NCBI GenBank assembly: GCA_001189345.1
Contig: LFKV01000001.1
Coordinates: forward strand, 186,001-250,000
Origin: Candidatus Paraburkholderia kirkii
Lineage (GTDB): Bacteria > Pseudomonadota > Gammaproteobacteria > Burkholderiales > Burkholderiaceae
Length of the DNA stretch: 64,000 nt
Direction of reading: 5' to 3'
Shown here piece by piece: positions 41,632 to 50,785 of the stretch. Each line of letters opens with the position of its first letter. Position 1 is the first letter of the stretch. Both the position numbers and the translations under genes were made by a program. Under the pieces are notes generated by a model, which was not told the origin of the DNA, did not search any database, and saw nothing but the letters and a program-made list of their open reading frames with translations.

Positions 41632-42945
41632 CGCAATGGAGTAGCGAATGGAATCGATGTGCGCGGAGGCGGGCAACACAGGAGCGACGTTCCAGGGTAA
41701 CAGGTCGTCGATGCGGTTTATCGGGTAATCGGCAACGCGCTCGATGACGTAGTGCAGATAGGCTTCGGGATCGATACCATTCAGGCGTGCTGAGCCGATC
41801 AGGCTGTACATCGCGGCTGCACGTTCGCCGCCTGTGTCTGCGCCGGCAAACAGATAATTCCGCCTTCCAATTGCGACGCCGCGTAGCGCCCGCTCGGCGA
41901 TCAGATTGTCGATCTCCGCCTGACCATCACCGCAGTAGTAGACAAGCGCAGGCCAGCGATTCAACGAGTACTGGATCGCCTTGGTGGTGTCCGATTTCGC
42001 GGAGAGTGTGAGAATCGTCGCTTCGAACCACCGCTTCATATCCTCAAGCAGCGGCACCGCCTGCGTCTGGCGAACTCGCAGCCGTTCCCCCGGAGGCTTG
42101 CCGTGAATGTGTTCCTCTATGCCATAGAGCGCGCCAAAGCGCTCGAGTGCTTCGTTGGTAATCGACGACGGTCGCACAGCGTGCAGATCGTGCAGCTTTC
42201 GACGTGCATGTGCCAGGCACGCAGCTTCCCGGATCTGACCACCGGCGTAGAGTTCCGCGTAGCCGGCAAACGCGTCAGCCTGCAGTACGCCCTTGAAGCT
42301 GGCAAGGTGTCGCTGCGGATGTTCGCCGCGACGATCCGGTGTATCAGCGAACCAGACTGCTGGAGCCTCAGTCGAACCACTGGGCCAATCATCGCGCACA
42401 TATACCCAGAGCCGCCCCGTCTTCGTCTTGCCATTGCCCGGCGCGAGCACTGGCAACGGCGTGTCGTCGGCGTGAACCTTGGTGCCACCGAGCGCATAGC
42501 GGCGCACTGCGTCCACCAGCGGATCGAGCAGTCATGTCTGGCTGCCCAGCCAGTGGCACATGGTGCCCGACTCAATCTCGACGCCATCGCGCGCGTACAT
42601 GACAGATTGCCGATAGAGCGGGATGTGATAGGCAAACTTCGATGTCGCGATATGTGCGAGCAATGCAGGCCCAGGAAGGCCCCGGTCAATTGGACGACTC
42701 GGCGCGGCAGCCTGCACGATGCAGTCACAGCACGAACAGGCGAGTTTGGATTCGAGCTGCTCGGATATGTCTTCGCCCAGTGGCTTGAGCGTGCCACCGC
42801 AGCCGGGGCAACGTTCTTCGGCCGGACGGTGCATGCGCTCTTCGCGTTCCAGATGATTGCGACCGAACTGCATGCGACGCAACTTCGCGATCCTCAGCTT
42901 CAGATCATCGATGTCGTCGGGCAGGTCGCTACCGGTCAGATCCAT
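41632..42945 (-). pseudogene. IS66 transposase TnpC with Trp-to-stop change and internal deletions
   Basis: Reads in one frame from 'MDLTGSDLPDDIDDLKLRIAKLRRMQFGRN' at 42945 to the IS630 junction, interrupted by TGA at 42532-42534 where the family has Trp ('HWLGSQTWLLDPLVDAVRRY'). Present: the zinc-finger-like 'CPGCGGTLKPLGEDI', 'HADDTPLPVLAPGNGKTKTGRLWVYVRDD' (D), 'LQADAFAGYAELY' (D), 'AACLAHARRKLHDLH' and 'DNLIAERALRGVAIGRRNYLFAGADTGGERAA' (E). The N-terminal coiled-coil region is much shorter than usual, implying in-frame deletions. Confidence 0.87.
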
Positions 42946-42996
42946 GGCAGCAGTTTACGACTGTCTGCTGCACGCGGATCATCAGGTAACTGACGT

Positions 42997-43344
42997 TTAC
43001 AAAGCGCTGCGCGGGCGTGCTGCCTCGATCGGTTCGCGCCAGTCAAACCCTTCGAGAAGCAGCGCCAGTTGAGCCGTTGTCAGCGCCACAACACCAGTGT
43101 CAGCACGTGGCCATGCAAAACGTCCTTTCTCAAGGCGCTTTGCAAACGGACATAGGCCGCCATCGCTCCAGTACAACGCCTTCATAAGGTCACCACGGCG
43201 CCCTCTGAAGATAAAAACCTGGCCACCGTACGGATCCTTCTCAAGCACTGTCTGCACCTTCGCTGCAAGCGCATTAAAGCCGGATCACATGTCAGTGACG
43301 CCTGCGGCGATCCAGATCCGCGTATTTGCAGGCAGGCCGATCAT
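42997..43344 (-). pseudogene. IS66 TnpB (Orf2) with Cys-to-stop change
   Basis: Start 'MIGLPANTRIWIAAGVTDM' at 43344, then TGA where the family has Cys ('TDMCSGFNALAAKVQTVLEKDPYGGQVFIFRGRRGDLMKALYWSDGGLCPFAKRLEKGRF'). The same frame continues open to 42997. 115 codons, the normal TnpB length. TnpB is the accessory protein of IS66 with no known catalytic domain. Confidence 0.88.
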
Positions 43345-43677
43345 CAGAGAAGCCGCTCGAGTACCAGGCGCAAGATCGTCGCGTCGGGCGTGCCTTCTAT
43401 CCGGACGGAAGTATTGCCGTGCTGAAGCTCAATCCTGCCGCTCGTAGTAACTGGAGCGGCCTGCACAACTTCGTCGAATCCGGCAGATGGTCAGTTGCCC
43501 GATCGGGCTGAACATCGACAACAACAGGCAACATGGCCTGCGTCTGAGCATCTTCGACCAGCAGGCCCTGCGCGTACAGTTTGCGCCACGCCCATACCTG
43601 GTTGGCATTGACGTTGTTGTCGCGGGCGACCCGAGCGACCGAGGCTCCTGGTTCAAATGTCTGCTCGACGACCGTTG
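43344..43677 (-). pseudogene. IS66 TnpA (Orf1), 5' truncated and frameshifted
   Basis: From about 43677 the minus strand reads 'STVVEQTFEPGASVARVARDNNVNANQVWAWRKLYAQGLL', the helix-turn-helix of IS66/IS3 OrfA proteins. A frame change near 43480 separates this from 'APVTTSGRIELQHGNTSVRIEGTPDATILRLVLERLL', which ends at 43344. No start codon is left. The DNA beyond 43680 is host sequence with two hairpins. Confidence 0.8.
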
Positions 43678-43688
43678 ATGCAGCGATG

Positions 43689-43718
43689 AACGGCGATCCG
43701 GGAAACCGGATCGCCGTT
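43689..43718. terminator. Strong hairpin next to the IS66 edge
   Basis: Perfect 13-base-pair stem (arms 43689-43701 and 43706-43718, arm core cggcgatccgg) with a gaaa tetraloop and a short T-run after the right arm. It could terminate transcripts from the left or be a stable structural repeat. Confidence 0.6.
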
Positions 43719-43728
43719 TCTTATGGGC

Positions 43729-43763
43729 GAAAAAAAGGCGGCTCGCTTTTTCACGAACCGCCT
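43729..43763 (-). terminator. Terminator of the indolepyruvate oxidoreductase gene
   Basis: On the minus strand, aggcggttcg and its partner cgagccgcct form a stem with a short A-rich loop, followed by a run of seven T. Located 17 bases after the stop of the gene at 43781. Confidence 0.8.
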
Positions 43764-43780
43764 CTGATGGAGCCTGCGCG

Positions 43781-46700
43781 TCAAGCCACTTGCCGCTTTT
43801 CCCCACCGTCGTTACTGCGCCACTGCGCGAGCAGCTTTTCCCACCTGATCTTCGCCACCTTCACGTTGTTTTCCTTGATGTGCCCATAGCCGCGCATCGA
43901 ATCCGGCAGATTCGCGAGCTCGATCGCGAGCGGCAGCTTCTGCACCGTCAATCTGGCGATCAGCTCCTTCACCAAGGCTTCGTATTCACCGATCAACGCG
44001 CGCTCCATCTTGCGTTCTTCCGTGCGCCCGAACGGATCGAGCGCCGTGCCGCGCAGGAACTTGAATCGGGCGAGCACGCGTATCGCCGACATCATCCACG
44101 GACCGTACTGCTTCTTGACGAGATGCCCGTGCGCATCCTTCTTCGATAAGCTCGGCGGCGCGAGATGCATCTTGATCTTCCAGTCGCCTTCGAAACTGTT
44201 CTTCACCTTGTCGAGGAACGCCGGGTCTGCATAGAGCCGCGCGACTTCATAATCGTCCTTGTAAGCCATCAGCTTGTGCAGATTCTTCGCGACGGCTTCG
44301 GTGAGCGGATACTGGCTGTCGCCGACGGCGAGCTCGGCTTCCTTCGTGCGCACCTCCGCGACCAGACGCCCATAACGCGCGGCATACGCGGCGTTCTGAT
44401 ACTTCGCGAGATAGTCGAGATGTTTGTCGATGAGCGTATCGAGCGCCTTCGGCGTATGCAGCGCGATGACCTTGCCCGGGCCCTCCTGCACGCCCTGCTG
44501 CGCATCCGCGATCCGGCGCACCGCTTCGGGATCGTCCGCGGCGCGGCGCCCCCATTCGAACGCCGCCAGGTTCTTCTCGACCTGCACCGCGTTCAGCTCG
44601 ATCGCCCGCACGAGCGACTCGTGCCGCAGCGGCACCCAGCCTTTCTGCCACGCAAACCCGAGCACGAACGGATTCGTATAGATCGCATCGCCCATCAGCG
44701 CGACGGCGAAGCGGTTCGCGTCCACGAGCGCGACGTGCCGACCCGCCGCCGCGCGAATGTCGGCTTCGGCGCTCGCGCCCGGGAAGCTCCAGTTCGGGTT
44801 CTTGATGAACTCGGCGGTCGGCGTCTGCGCGCTGTTCACGACGACGCGCGTGTGATCCGGCTGCATCCGCGAGCCGCACTCGTTGCTCGCCGTGACGATG
44901 GCATCGCAGCCGATGACGAGATCCGCCTCGCCCATCGCGATGCGCGTCGCGTGGATATCGGCCGGACGGTTCGCGATCTGCACGTGGCTCATCACGGCGC
45001 CGCCTTTCTGCGCGAGACCGGTGACGTCGAGCACCGTCACGCCTTTCTGCTCCAGATGCGCCGCCATGCCGAGCAGCGCGCCGATCGTCACCACGCCCGT
45101 ACCGCCGACGCCCGTCACCAGCACGCCATACGGCCGCGCGATTTCCGGCAGCTCCGGCGTGGGCACGGGCGGCATCGCGTCGCCGGCGGCGCCCGTCGCC
45201 TTCGGCTTCTTCAACTGACCGCCTTCCACCGTCACGAAGCTCGGGCAGAAGCCGTTCAGGCATGAATAGTCCTTGTTGCAGGTCGATTGGTTGATCTGCC
45301 GCTTCGTGCCGTACTCGGTTTCGAGCGGCTCGACCGACAGGCAATTCGACTTCACCGAGCAATCGCCGCAGCCTTCGCAGACCGCCTCGTTGATGACGAC
45401 GCGCTTCGCCGGATCGGGATACGCGCCGCGCTTCCGGCGGCGGCGCTTCTCGGTGGCGCAGGTCTGGTCGTAGATCAGGATCGAAGTGCCGGAAATTTCG
45501 CGCAACTGGCGCTGGATGTCGTCCAGTTCGTCGCGATGATGGACCTCGATGCCCGGCGCAAGACCGACGTTCGCGTCGTATTTCTCCGGCTGATCCGTGA
45601 CGATCACGATCTTCGCCGCGCCTTCCGCCGCCAGCTGATGCGTGATCTGCGGCACGGTCAGCACGCCGTCGACGGGCTGGCCGCCGGTCATCGCGACCGC
45701 ATCGTTATAGAGAATCTTGTAGGTGATGTTCACCTTCGCCGCGATGGCCGCGCGGATCGCGAGCAGGCCCGAGTGGAAGTACGTGCCGTCGCCGAGATTG
45801 GCGAACACGTGCCTGTCGTTCGAGAACGGCGACTGGCCGACCCACGCGACGCCTTCGCCGCCCATCTGGCTGAACGTGCTCGTGTTGCGGTCCATCCAGA
45901 CCGTCATGTAATGGCAGCCGATGCCCGCCATCGCGCGCGAGCCTTCCGGCACGTTGGTCGACGTGTTGTGCGGACAGCCCGAGCAGAACCACGGCTTGCG
46001 CTCGGCTTCGACGCGCGGCCGTGCGAGCGTCTTCTCCTTCGCCTTGATCACGGCGATGCGCGTCGCGATGCGCGCGCGCACGTCGGCGGGCAGGTCGAAT
46101 TTCTCGAGGCGCGTGGCGATCGCCTTCGCGATGATCGCCGGCGACAGTTCGTAGTGCGCCGGCAACAGCCAGTTGCCCATCGGCACGGACCATTCGCCGC
46201 CCGCGCCGTCCTTTTCGTCGAACTTGCCGTAGACGCGCGGACGCTGCGTATCCGGCCAGTTGTACAGCTCTTCCTTGATCGCGTATTCGAGAATCTGGCG
46301 CTTTTCCTCGACGACGAGGATTTCCTCGAGCCCGCGCGCGAATTCCTGCGCGCCTTGCGCCTCGAGCGGCCACACGCAGCCGACCTTGTACAGATGGATG
46401 CCGATCTGCGCGCACGTCGCATCGTCGAGACCGAGATCGGTCAGCGCCTGACGCACGTCGAGATACGCCTTGCCGCCGGTCACGATGCCGAAGCGCGCAT
46501 GCGGCGAATCGATTTCCACGCGATCCAGCTTGTTCGCGCGCACGTAGGCGAGCGCAGCGTACCACTTGTAGTCGAGCAGACGCGCTTCCTGCACGAGCGG
46601 TGGATCGGGCCAGCGGATGTTCAAGCCGCCTTCGGGCATCGCGAAATCGGTCGGAATCACGATCTTCGTGCGATGCGCATCGATATAGACCGACGCCGAC

Positions 46701-47368
46701 GACTCCACGACATCGGTCACGCATTTCATCGCGACCCAGAGGCCAGAGTAGCGGCTCATTGCCCAGCCGTGCAGGCCGAAATCGAGATATTCCTGCACGT
46801 TTGACGGAAACAGCACCGGCAGGCCGCACGTCTTGAAGATGTGCTCCGACTGGTGCGCGAGCGTCGATGACTTCGCGGCGTGGTCGTCGCCGGCGAGCAC
46901 GAGGACGCCGCCGTGCTTCGACGATCCGGCGGAATTGCCGTGCTTGAAGACGTCGCCGGAGCGATCCACGCCCGGGCCCTTGCCGTACCACATCGAGAAG
47001 ACGTCGTCGTATTTGGCGCTCGGGTACAGGTTGATTTGCTGCGAGCCCCACACGGCGGTGGCGGCGAGATCTTCGTTTACGCCCGGCTGGAATACGACCT
47101 GATGCGCGGCGAGGTGCTTCTTCGCCTTCCAGAGCGACTGATCGAGACCACCAAGGGGAGAACCGCGGTAGCCGGAGATGAATCCGGCGGTATTGAGGCC
47201 GGCGGCCCGGTCGCGCTCTTGCTGGAGCATCGGCAGGCGCACCAGCGCCTGGATGCCGCTCATGTAGGCGCGGCCGCGTTCCAGCGTGTATTTGTCATCC
47301 AGCGTGACGGACTTCAATGCGGCTTCTAGAGAAGAAGCTCTTTGTTCTGCGTCTAGCGGGGCGTTCAT
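43781..47368 (-). CDS. Indolepyruvate ferredoxin oxidoreductase, fused alpha-beta type
   Basis: Intact, 1195 residues from the ATG at 47366-47368, which is preceded by GGAGGAAG; an upstream in-frame start would add 55 unsupported residues. Order of domains: pyrimidine-binding (residues 50-250), TPP-binding core ('WFCSGCPHNTSTNVPEGS', 'GDGTYFHSGLLAIRAAI', 'ILYNDAVAMTGGQPVDG'), iron-sulfur region ('NEAVCEGCGDCSVKSNCLSVEPL', 'CNKDYSCLNGFCPSF'), then the gamma-type domain ('VTGVGGTGVVTIGALLGMAAHLE', 'GLAQKGGAVMSHVQIA'). It converts aryl pyruvates to aryl-acetyl-CoA with ferredoxin. Product arylacetyl-CoA would feed the phenylacetate route, which is broken here. Confidence 0.93.
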   Translation of the reverse strand: MNAPLDAEQRASSLEAALKSVTLDDKYTLERGRAYMSGIQALVRLPMLQQERDRAAGLNTAGFISGYRGSPLGGLDQSLWKAKKHLAAHQVVFQPGVNEDLAATAVWGSQQINLYPSAKYDDVFSMWYGKGPGVDRSGDVFKHGNSAGSSKHGGVLVLAGDDHAAKSSTLAHQSEHIFKTCGLPVLFPSNVQEYLDFGLHGWAMSRYSGLWVAMKCVTDVVESSASVYIDAHRTKIVIPTDFAMPEGGLNIRWPDPPLVQEARLLDYKWYAALAYVRANKLDRVEIDSPHARFGIVTGGKAYLDVRQALTDLGLDDATCAQIGIHLYKVGCVWPLEAQGAQEFARGLEEILVVEEKRQILEYAIKEELYNWPDTQRPRVYGKFDEKDGAGGEWSVPMGNWLLPAHYELSPAIIAKAIATRLEKFDLPADVRARIATRIAVIKAKEKTLARPRVEAERKPWFCSGCPHNTSTNVPEGSRAMAGIGCHYMTVWMDRNTSTFSQMGGEGVAWVGQSPFSNDRHVFANLGDGTYFHSGLLAIRAAIAAKVNITYKILYNDAVAMTGGQPVDGVLTVPQITHQLAAEGAAKIVIVTDQPEKYDANVGLAPGIEVHHRDELDDIQRQLREISGTSILIYDQTCATEKRRRRKRGAYPDPAKRVVINEAVCEGCGDCSVKSNCLSVEPLETEYGTKRQINQSTCNKDYSCLNGFCPSFVTVEGGQLKKPKATGAAGDAMPPVPTPELPEIARPYGVLVTGVGGTGVVTIGALLGMAAHLEQKGVTVLDVTGLAQKGGAVMSHVQIANRPADIHATRIAMGEADLVIGCDAIVTASNECGSRMQPDHTRVVVNSAQTPTAEFIKNPNWSFPGASAEADIRAAAGRHVALVDANRFAVALMGDAIYTNPFVLGFAWQKGWVPLRHESLVRAIELNAVQVEKNLAAFEWGRRAADDPEAVRRIADAQQGVQEGPGKVIALHTPKALDTLIDKHLDYLAKYQNAAYAARYGRLVAEVRTKEAELAVGDSQYPLTEAVAKNLHKLMAYKDDYEVARLYADPAFLDKVKNSFEGDWKIKMHLAPPSLSKKDAHGHLVKKQYGPWMMSAIRVLARFKFLRGTALDPFGRTEERKMERALIGEYEALVKELIARLTVQKLPLAIELANLPDSMRGYGHIKENNVKVAKIRWEKLLAQWRSNDGGEKRQVA

Positions 47369-47723
47369 TATGTATCTTCCTCCACCCGAGTTTGGGATCG
47401 CCAAAGCATGTTTCGAACCACTGCGTCTTGTGAACGCGTAGGCCGGGACTTCAAGTTTGCCGGGGCGAGCCGCTCTTTGAGGCACTGGTACAAACCCGTT
47501 CAAAATTCCTCGCTTAACAGCGCTTTGCGTCAAATCCTTGACGGTTTGACCTCGATGGAAGTGGTTTTGTTACAGCGTGTAAAACCGACCGGATCAGGGG
47601 GGGAACCCTTCGGCTCAAGCAAACCAGTCTAACACAGCTCCTTCGGAATTTCTGCGCGATGTTTTTTTCGCGCATTTTAGATTCCGAAAGCCAGTAGTAC
47701 ACATGTAGTTAGAAGGGATAACG
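47369..47723. other. Gene-free region between divergent genes
   Basis: 355 bases without a supported gene. It holds the upstream region of the indolepyruvate oxidoreductase gene (minus) and of the small secreted protein (plus). A half-site-like accgaccgg at 47583-47591 resembles one arm of the PaaR-type palindrome at 56176. No complete inverted repeat is visible. Confidence 0.5.
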
Positions 47724-47915
47724 ATGAAACAACGCCACATCCAGAGCTTTCTCATGGTTTCGGCGGCCTTTTTCGCCATCAGCGCGCCGGTGGGCGGCGC
47801 CCGGGCGAATAGCGCGTCGCCGTTCGGGGCGTCGTCGGTTGCACAGGTCGCGCAAGCGCGCGTTCAATCCGTCCAGGCTGGCGCCGAGAAGCGCCGCGCG
47901 TCGGCAAGCAGCTGA
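47724..47915 (+). CDS. Small secreted protein of unknown function
   Basis: 63 residues: N-terminal signal peptide ('MKQRHIQSFLMVSAAFFAISAPVGGARA') with a likely cleavage after ARA, then a short Ala/Ser/Gln-rich chain ('ASSVAQVAQARVQSVQ'). Preceded by a purine-rich stretch (gaagggataacg). No recognised family. A hairpin terminator follows 67 bases after the stop. Expression is plausible from the signal peptide and terminator, but the function is unknown. Confidence 0.55.
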   Translation: MKQRHIQSFLMVSAAFFAISAPVGGARANSASPFGASSVAQVAQARVQSVQAGAEKRRASASS

Positions 47916-47981
47916 CGACGAGACGGCGGGCTGATCCCGTCATCGCGGTCCATGTCGCCGGAATGGGCCGCCAGAATAGAT

Positions 47982-48014
47982 AAAGGGACATGAACCTCGC
48001 AGTCATGTCCCTTT
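47982..48014. terminator. Bidirectional terminator between small protein and hpd
   Basis: Perfect 12-base-pair stem aaagggacatga / tcatgtcccttt with a nine-base loop, A-run on the left and T-run on the right, so it can end both the plus-strand small gene and the minus-strand dioxygenase gene (stop at 48040). Confidence 0.85.
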
Positions 48015-48039
48015 TTTATTGCGGGTCCTTTTGCGGACC

Positions 48040-49146
48040 TCAACTTGTGCTGGTGTCCTTCAGCACTCCGCGGCGCATCTGGTCCAGTTCGATCGATTCG
48101 AACAACGCCTTGAAATTGCCCTCCCCGAAGCCCTGATTGCCCTTGCGCTGGATGATCTCGAAGAAGATCGGCCCAATCTGGTTTTCCGTGAAGATCTGCA
48201 GCAGGATTTCGTCCTTGGTGCCGTCGATCAGAATCTTGCGCTTCTTCAGTTCCGCGACCGATTCGCCGTGGTTCGGCACGCGGCGGTCCACGAGTTCGTA
48301 ATACGTGTCGATGGTGTCGAGCAGGGCGATGTTCGCGCCGCGCAGGCCGTCGACCGTCCTGTAGATATCGTTCGTGCCGAGCGCGATGTGCTGAATCCCT
48401 TCGCCGTGGTACGCGTCGAGATATTCCTGGATCTGGCCCGCGTTTTCCGAGCCTTCCTCGTTGATCGGGATGCGGATCTTGCCGCACGGCGAAGTCATCG
48501 CCTTCGATTTGACCGCCGTCACCTTGCCTTCGATATCGAAGTAGCGGACTTCGCGGAAATTGAAGAGCCGCTCGTAGAACTCCGCCCATTCGACCATGCG
48601 GCCGCGATGCACGTTGTGCGTCAGATGATCGATATAATAGGTGAGCCCGTGACCGACCGGGTTCTGATCCGCGCCCGGAATCGGCTCGAAGTCCACGTCG
48701 TAGATGCTGATATCGCCGATGTTGCCCTGCTGCGCGCCGTTCTTGCCGCGCCAGCGGTCGACGAAATAGATCAGCGAATCGCCGATGCCCTTGATCGCCG
48801 GGATGTTCAGCTCCATCGGGCCGGTCTTGTTGTCGAAGCCCCACGCGCCGAGTTCGAGCGCGCGCTTGTACGCCTGGGCGGCATCCGCGACGCGGAATGC
48901 GATGGCGCAGATCGACGGACCGTGCAGGCGCGCGAAGCGCTGCGCGAACGAATCCGGCTCGGCGTTCACGATGAAGTTGATCTTGCCCTGGCGATACAGC
49001 GTCACGTTCTTGTGGCGATGCTTCGCAATCGCGGTGAAGCCCATCTGCTCGAACAGCTTGCCGAGCGCGAAGGGGTCCGGCGCGGTATATTCGATGAATT
49101 CGAAGCCGTCGGTGCCGACGGGATTTTCCCAATTCGATGCGGTCAT
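48040..49146 (-). CDS. hpd: 4-hydroxyphenylpyruvate dioxygenase
   Basis: Intact, 368 residues from the ATG at 49144-49146. Two vicinal-oxygen-chelate modules. Iron ligands are expected in 'GHGLTYYIDHLTHNV' (His), 'GEGIQHIALGTNDIY' (His) and 'GPIFFEIIQRKG' (Glu). The C-terminal 'GFGEGNFKALFESIE' helix seals the active site. The enzyme converts 4-hydroxyphenylpyruvate to homogentisate in tyrosine degradation. Divergent from a broken Lrp regulator at 49293 that probably controlled it, and near the indolepyruvate oxidoreductase acting on the same class of aryl pyruvates. No homogentisate dioxygenase is in this window. Confidence 0.96.
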   Translation of the reverse strand: MTASNWENPVGTDGFEFIEYTAPDPFALGKLFEQMGFTAIAKHRHKNVTLYRQGKINFIVNAEPDSFAQRFARLHGPSICAIAFRVADAAQAYKRALELGAWGFDNKTGPMELNIPAIKGIGDSLIYFVDRWRGKNGAQQGNIGDISIYDVDFEPIPGADQNPVGHGLTYYIDHLTHNVHRGRMVEWAEFYERLFNFREVRYFDIEGKVTAVKSKAMTSPCGKIRIPINEEGSENAGQIQEYLDAYHGEGIQHIALGTNDIYRTVDGLRGANIALLDTIDTYYELVDRRVPNHGESVAELKKRKILIDGTKDEILLQIFTENQIGPIFFEIIQRKGNQGFGEGNFKALFESIELDQMRRGVLKDTSTS

Positions 49147-49292
49147 GCGTTGTCTCCTGATGTGCGTTCGGCGCAAGCGCGCGACGTGGAGACAGTGTAG
49201 TCAGGCGAGCGCGGCAATAACTTGCAAAACAAATCGACCCCTCATATTATTGTGCACGATACTGCCAGTATAGCGCCCTTTGGAGCCATGAA

Positions 49293-49782
49293 ATGGCCAA
49301 AACCGAGTTGGGCACGATAGACCTGAAGATTCTCGCGATCCTGCAGGAGAACGGGCGGCTGTCGAACCAGGAAATCGCGGATCGTGTGAATTTGTCGCCG
49401 AGTCCGTGTCTGCGGCGCATTCGGCGGCTCGAGGAATTCGGCGTGATTCGCGGCTATGTCGCATTGCTCGACGCGAAGAAGCTCGGGCTCGGCTTGCTCG
49501 CCTACATCAATGTGCGCCTCGAAAAACGCGGCGGCGTGCAGGCCGAAAGCGCCGACGCACGGCGACCTGTTTCGCGAGGCGGTGCGCTCGTGGCCGGAAG
49601 TCGTCGCCTGCGACGCGATGACCGGCGAGATGGACTTCCTGCTGCGCGTGCAGGTGCGCGACATGGACGATTTCTCGCGCTTCGTGCAGGATCAGCTGCT
49701 GCATCACCCTTCGGTGATCGACGTGCGGTCGAGCTTCTCGCTCGAGCGCATCAAGGAGACGACGGTATTGCCGCTGCGCTGA
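49293..49782 (+). pseudogene. Lrp/AsnC-family regulator, one frameshift
   Basis: ATG at 49293. Helix-turn-helix 'LKILAILQENGRLSNQEIADRVNLSPSPCLRRIRRLEEFGVIRGYVALLD'. The frame breaks near 49545 ('YINVRLEKRGG'), and the sensor (RAM) domain continues in the next frame, 'THGDLFREAVRSWPEVVACDAMTGEMDFLLRVQVRDMDDFSRFV', to 49782. Combined length about 163 codons, normal for Lrp-type regulators. The DNA-binding half could still be made, without effector domain. Divergent from hpd. Confidence 0.85.
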
Positions 49783-49799
49783 ATCGCGCGGGCATGAGA

Positions 49800-49821
49800 A
49801 AGGGCGGCCGAAGCCGCCCTT
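49800..49821 (+). terminator. Hairpin after the Lrp gene
   Basis: Nine-base-pair stem aagggcggc / gccgccctt with a cgaa tetraloop, 17 bases after the Lrp stop. No strong T-run, so termination strength is unclear. Confidence 0.55.
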
Positions 49822-49857
49822 GTCGTGCTGGTCCCGCTCGTAGCGCGAACCCGCGCT

Positions 49858-49895
49858 GTTTTGAGAATGCTTACGCGTTTTGAGAATGCTTACGC
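49858..49895. repeat. 19-base tandem duplication at the GNAT gene 3' end
   Basis: Two adjacent copies of gttttgagaatgcttacgc (49858-49876, 49877-49895). The right copy contains the stop codon of the acetyltransferase gene. Confidence 0.85.
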
Positions 49896-50583
49896 GGCGT
49901 CGGCCGTCGGCATGAACGCCTGGAAAACCTGTGACGCGCGATGCGCCTGGCGCTTGATCGCGTAGTCGAACACGGCGGCCTGCTCCTGGAGCATTTCAGC
50001 CATGATGCTGCTCTGATCCGCCGGCGCGAGCGAAAGATAGGCGTCCGCTTCGCCATACGCGTATTCGATCTTTATGCCCGACTTCCTGGCGATGTGCATT
50101 ATCGTCGAGTTGCGGGACAGGCAGTGCATGTAGAGCACCGACACGTGCGTATTGCGGCTGCGCATGGCGGCGCGCTCGAACAACTTCGTGCCGATGCCGC
50201 GGCCGCGCGCGCTCTCGAGCACCGACAGACACGCCGAACTCGGCCGTGCGCTTGGCGCCTTCGGCGGGCAGATAGGCCAGATGGCCGACGCCGACGAGTT
50301 CCAGCTCATTCCCGAATACGCCGAACACCTTGTCGTTCGAGAAATTGATGTTGCGCACGTAGTTCTCGATCACGTGATCCGGCACGAACTGGTCGAAGCG
50401 CAGGAGACGGTCGTCCTCGTCGAGCGCGAGGAAGTGCGTAAGGAGACGCTCGCGATCGGCAGAGGACAGTTCGCGGACGAGAGCCGGCATACGCGCGTCT
50501 TTGAGCGGCTGATCGTTCGCGACGATCGGCTCGGCGGTGCGGTTGATGGTCAGTTCCACGGTAGTTCCTCCTTCATTCGTCAT
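49890..50583 (-). pseudogene. GNAT-family N-acetyltransferase, one frameshift
   Basis: ATG at 50583 ('MTNEGGTTVELTINRTAEPIVANDQPLKDARMPALVRELSSADRERLLTHFLALDEDDRLLRF'). The acetyl-CoA-fold strand 'VFGVFGNELELVGVGHLAYLPAEGAKRTAEFGVSV' is followed by a frame change near 50225. The P-loop-like motif 'RGRGIGTKLFERAAMRSR' is in the next frame with the rest, 'VLYMHCLSRNSTIMHIARKSG', to TAA at 49890. Substrate unknown. The frame change lies just before the acetyl-CoA-binding motif, so activity is lost. Confidence 0.85.
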
Positions 50584-50639
50584 GCAGCGTGCTGCAAAGC
50601 AAAACGAATTTTGACCGATTCCGGAGAAACTAATACGTG

Positions 50640-50666
50640 AAAACCCCTAAAACCCCTAAAACCCCT
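50640..50666. repeat. Three perfect 9-base tandem repeats (aaaacccct)
   Basis: Unit aaaacccct repeated three times, running into a cccctagggg palindrome (50662-50671). It lies in an AT-rich 200-base gap between the GNAT gene and the paaR gene end, with no coding role visible. Confidence 0.85.
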
Positions 50667-50785
50667 AGGGGAGTCGTTCTAAATAACCACTGAAAACGAT
50701 TTAATTTATTTAAAATCAACAAGTTGCGATTTGTGCGCAAAAGCAACGCGTTCGCGAACGAGCGTTTTGTTGTGCCGAAGCATTC

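Larger units (their letters stand above)
41632..43680 (-). mobile_element. IS66-family element remnant (tnpA-tnpB-tnpC), truncated at both ends
   Basis: Three consecutive minus-strand genes in the IS66 order, each broken. The 5' part of tnpA is lost before about 43677. tnpC runs into the IS630 end, so the terminal repeat on that side is missing. tnpA and tnpB overlap by the base shared in TGATG, as in active IS66 elements. This is an old insertion later interrupted by IS630. Confidence 0.85.

Noticed and set aside
43689..43763. Possible small RNA between IS66 and the indolepyruvate gene
   Set aside because: The two hairpins look like terminators with T-runs. No promoter is visible and no transcribed unit is needed to explain them.
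50640..50666. Possible CRISPR or iteron array
   Set aside because: Only three 9-base units without spacers, no cas or rep gene nearby.
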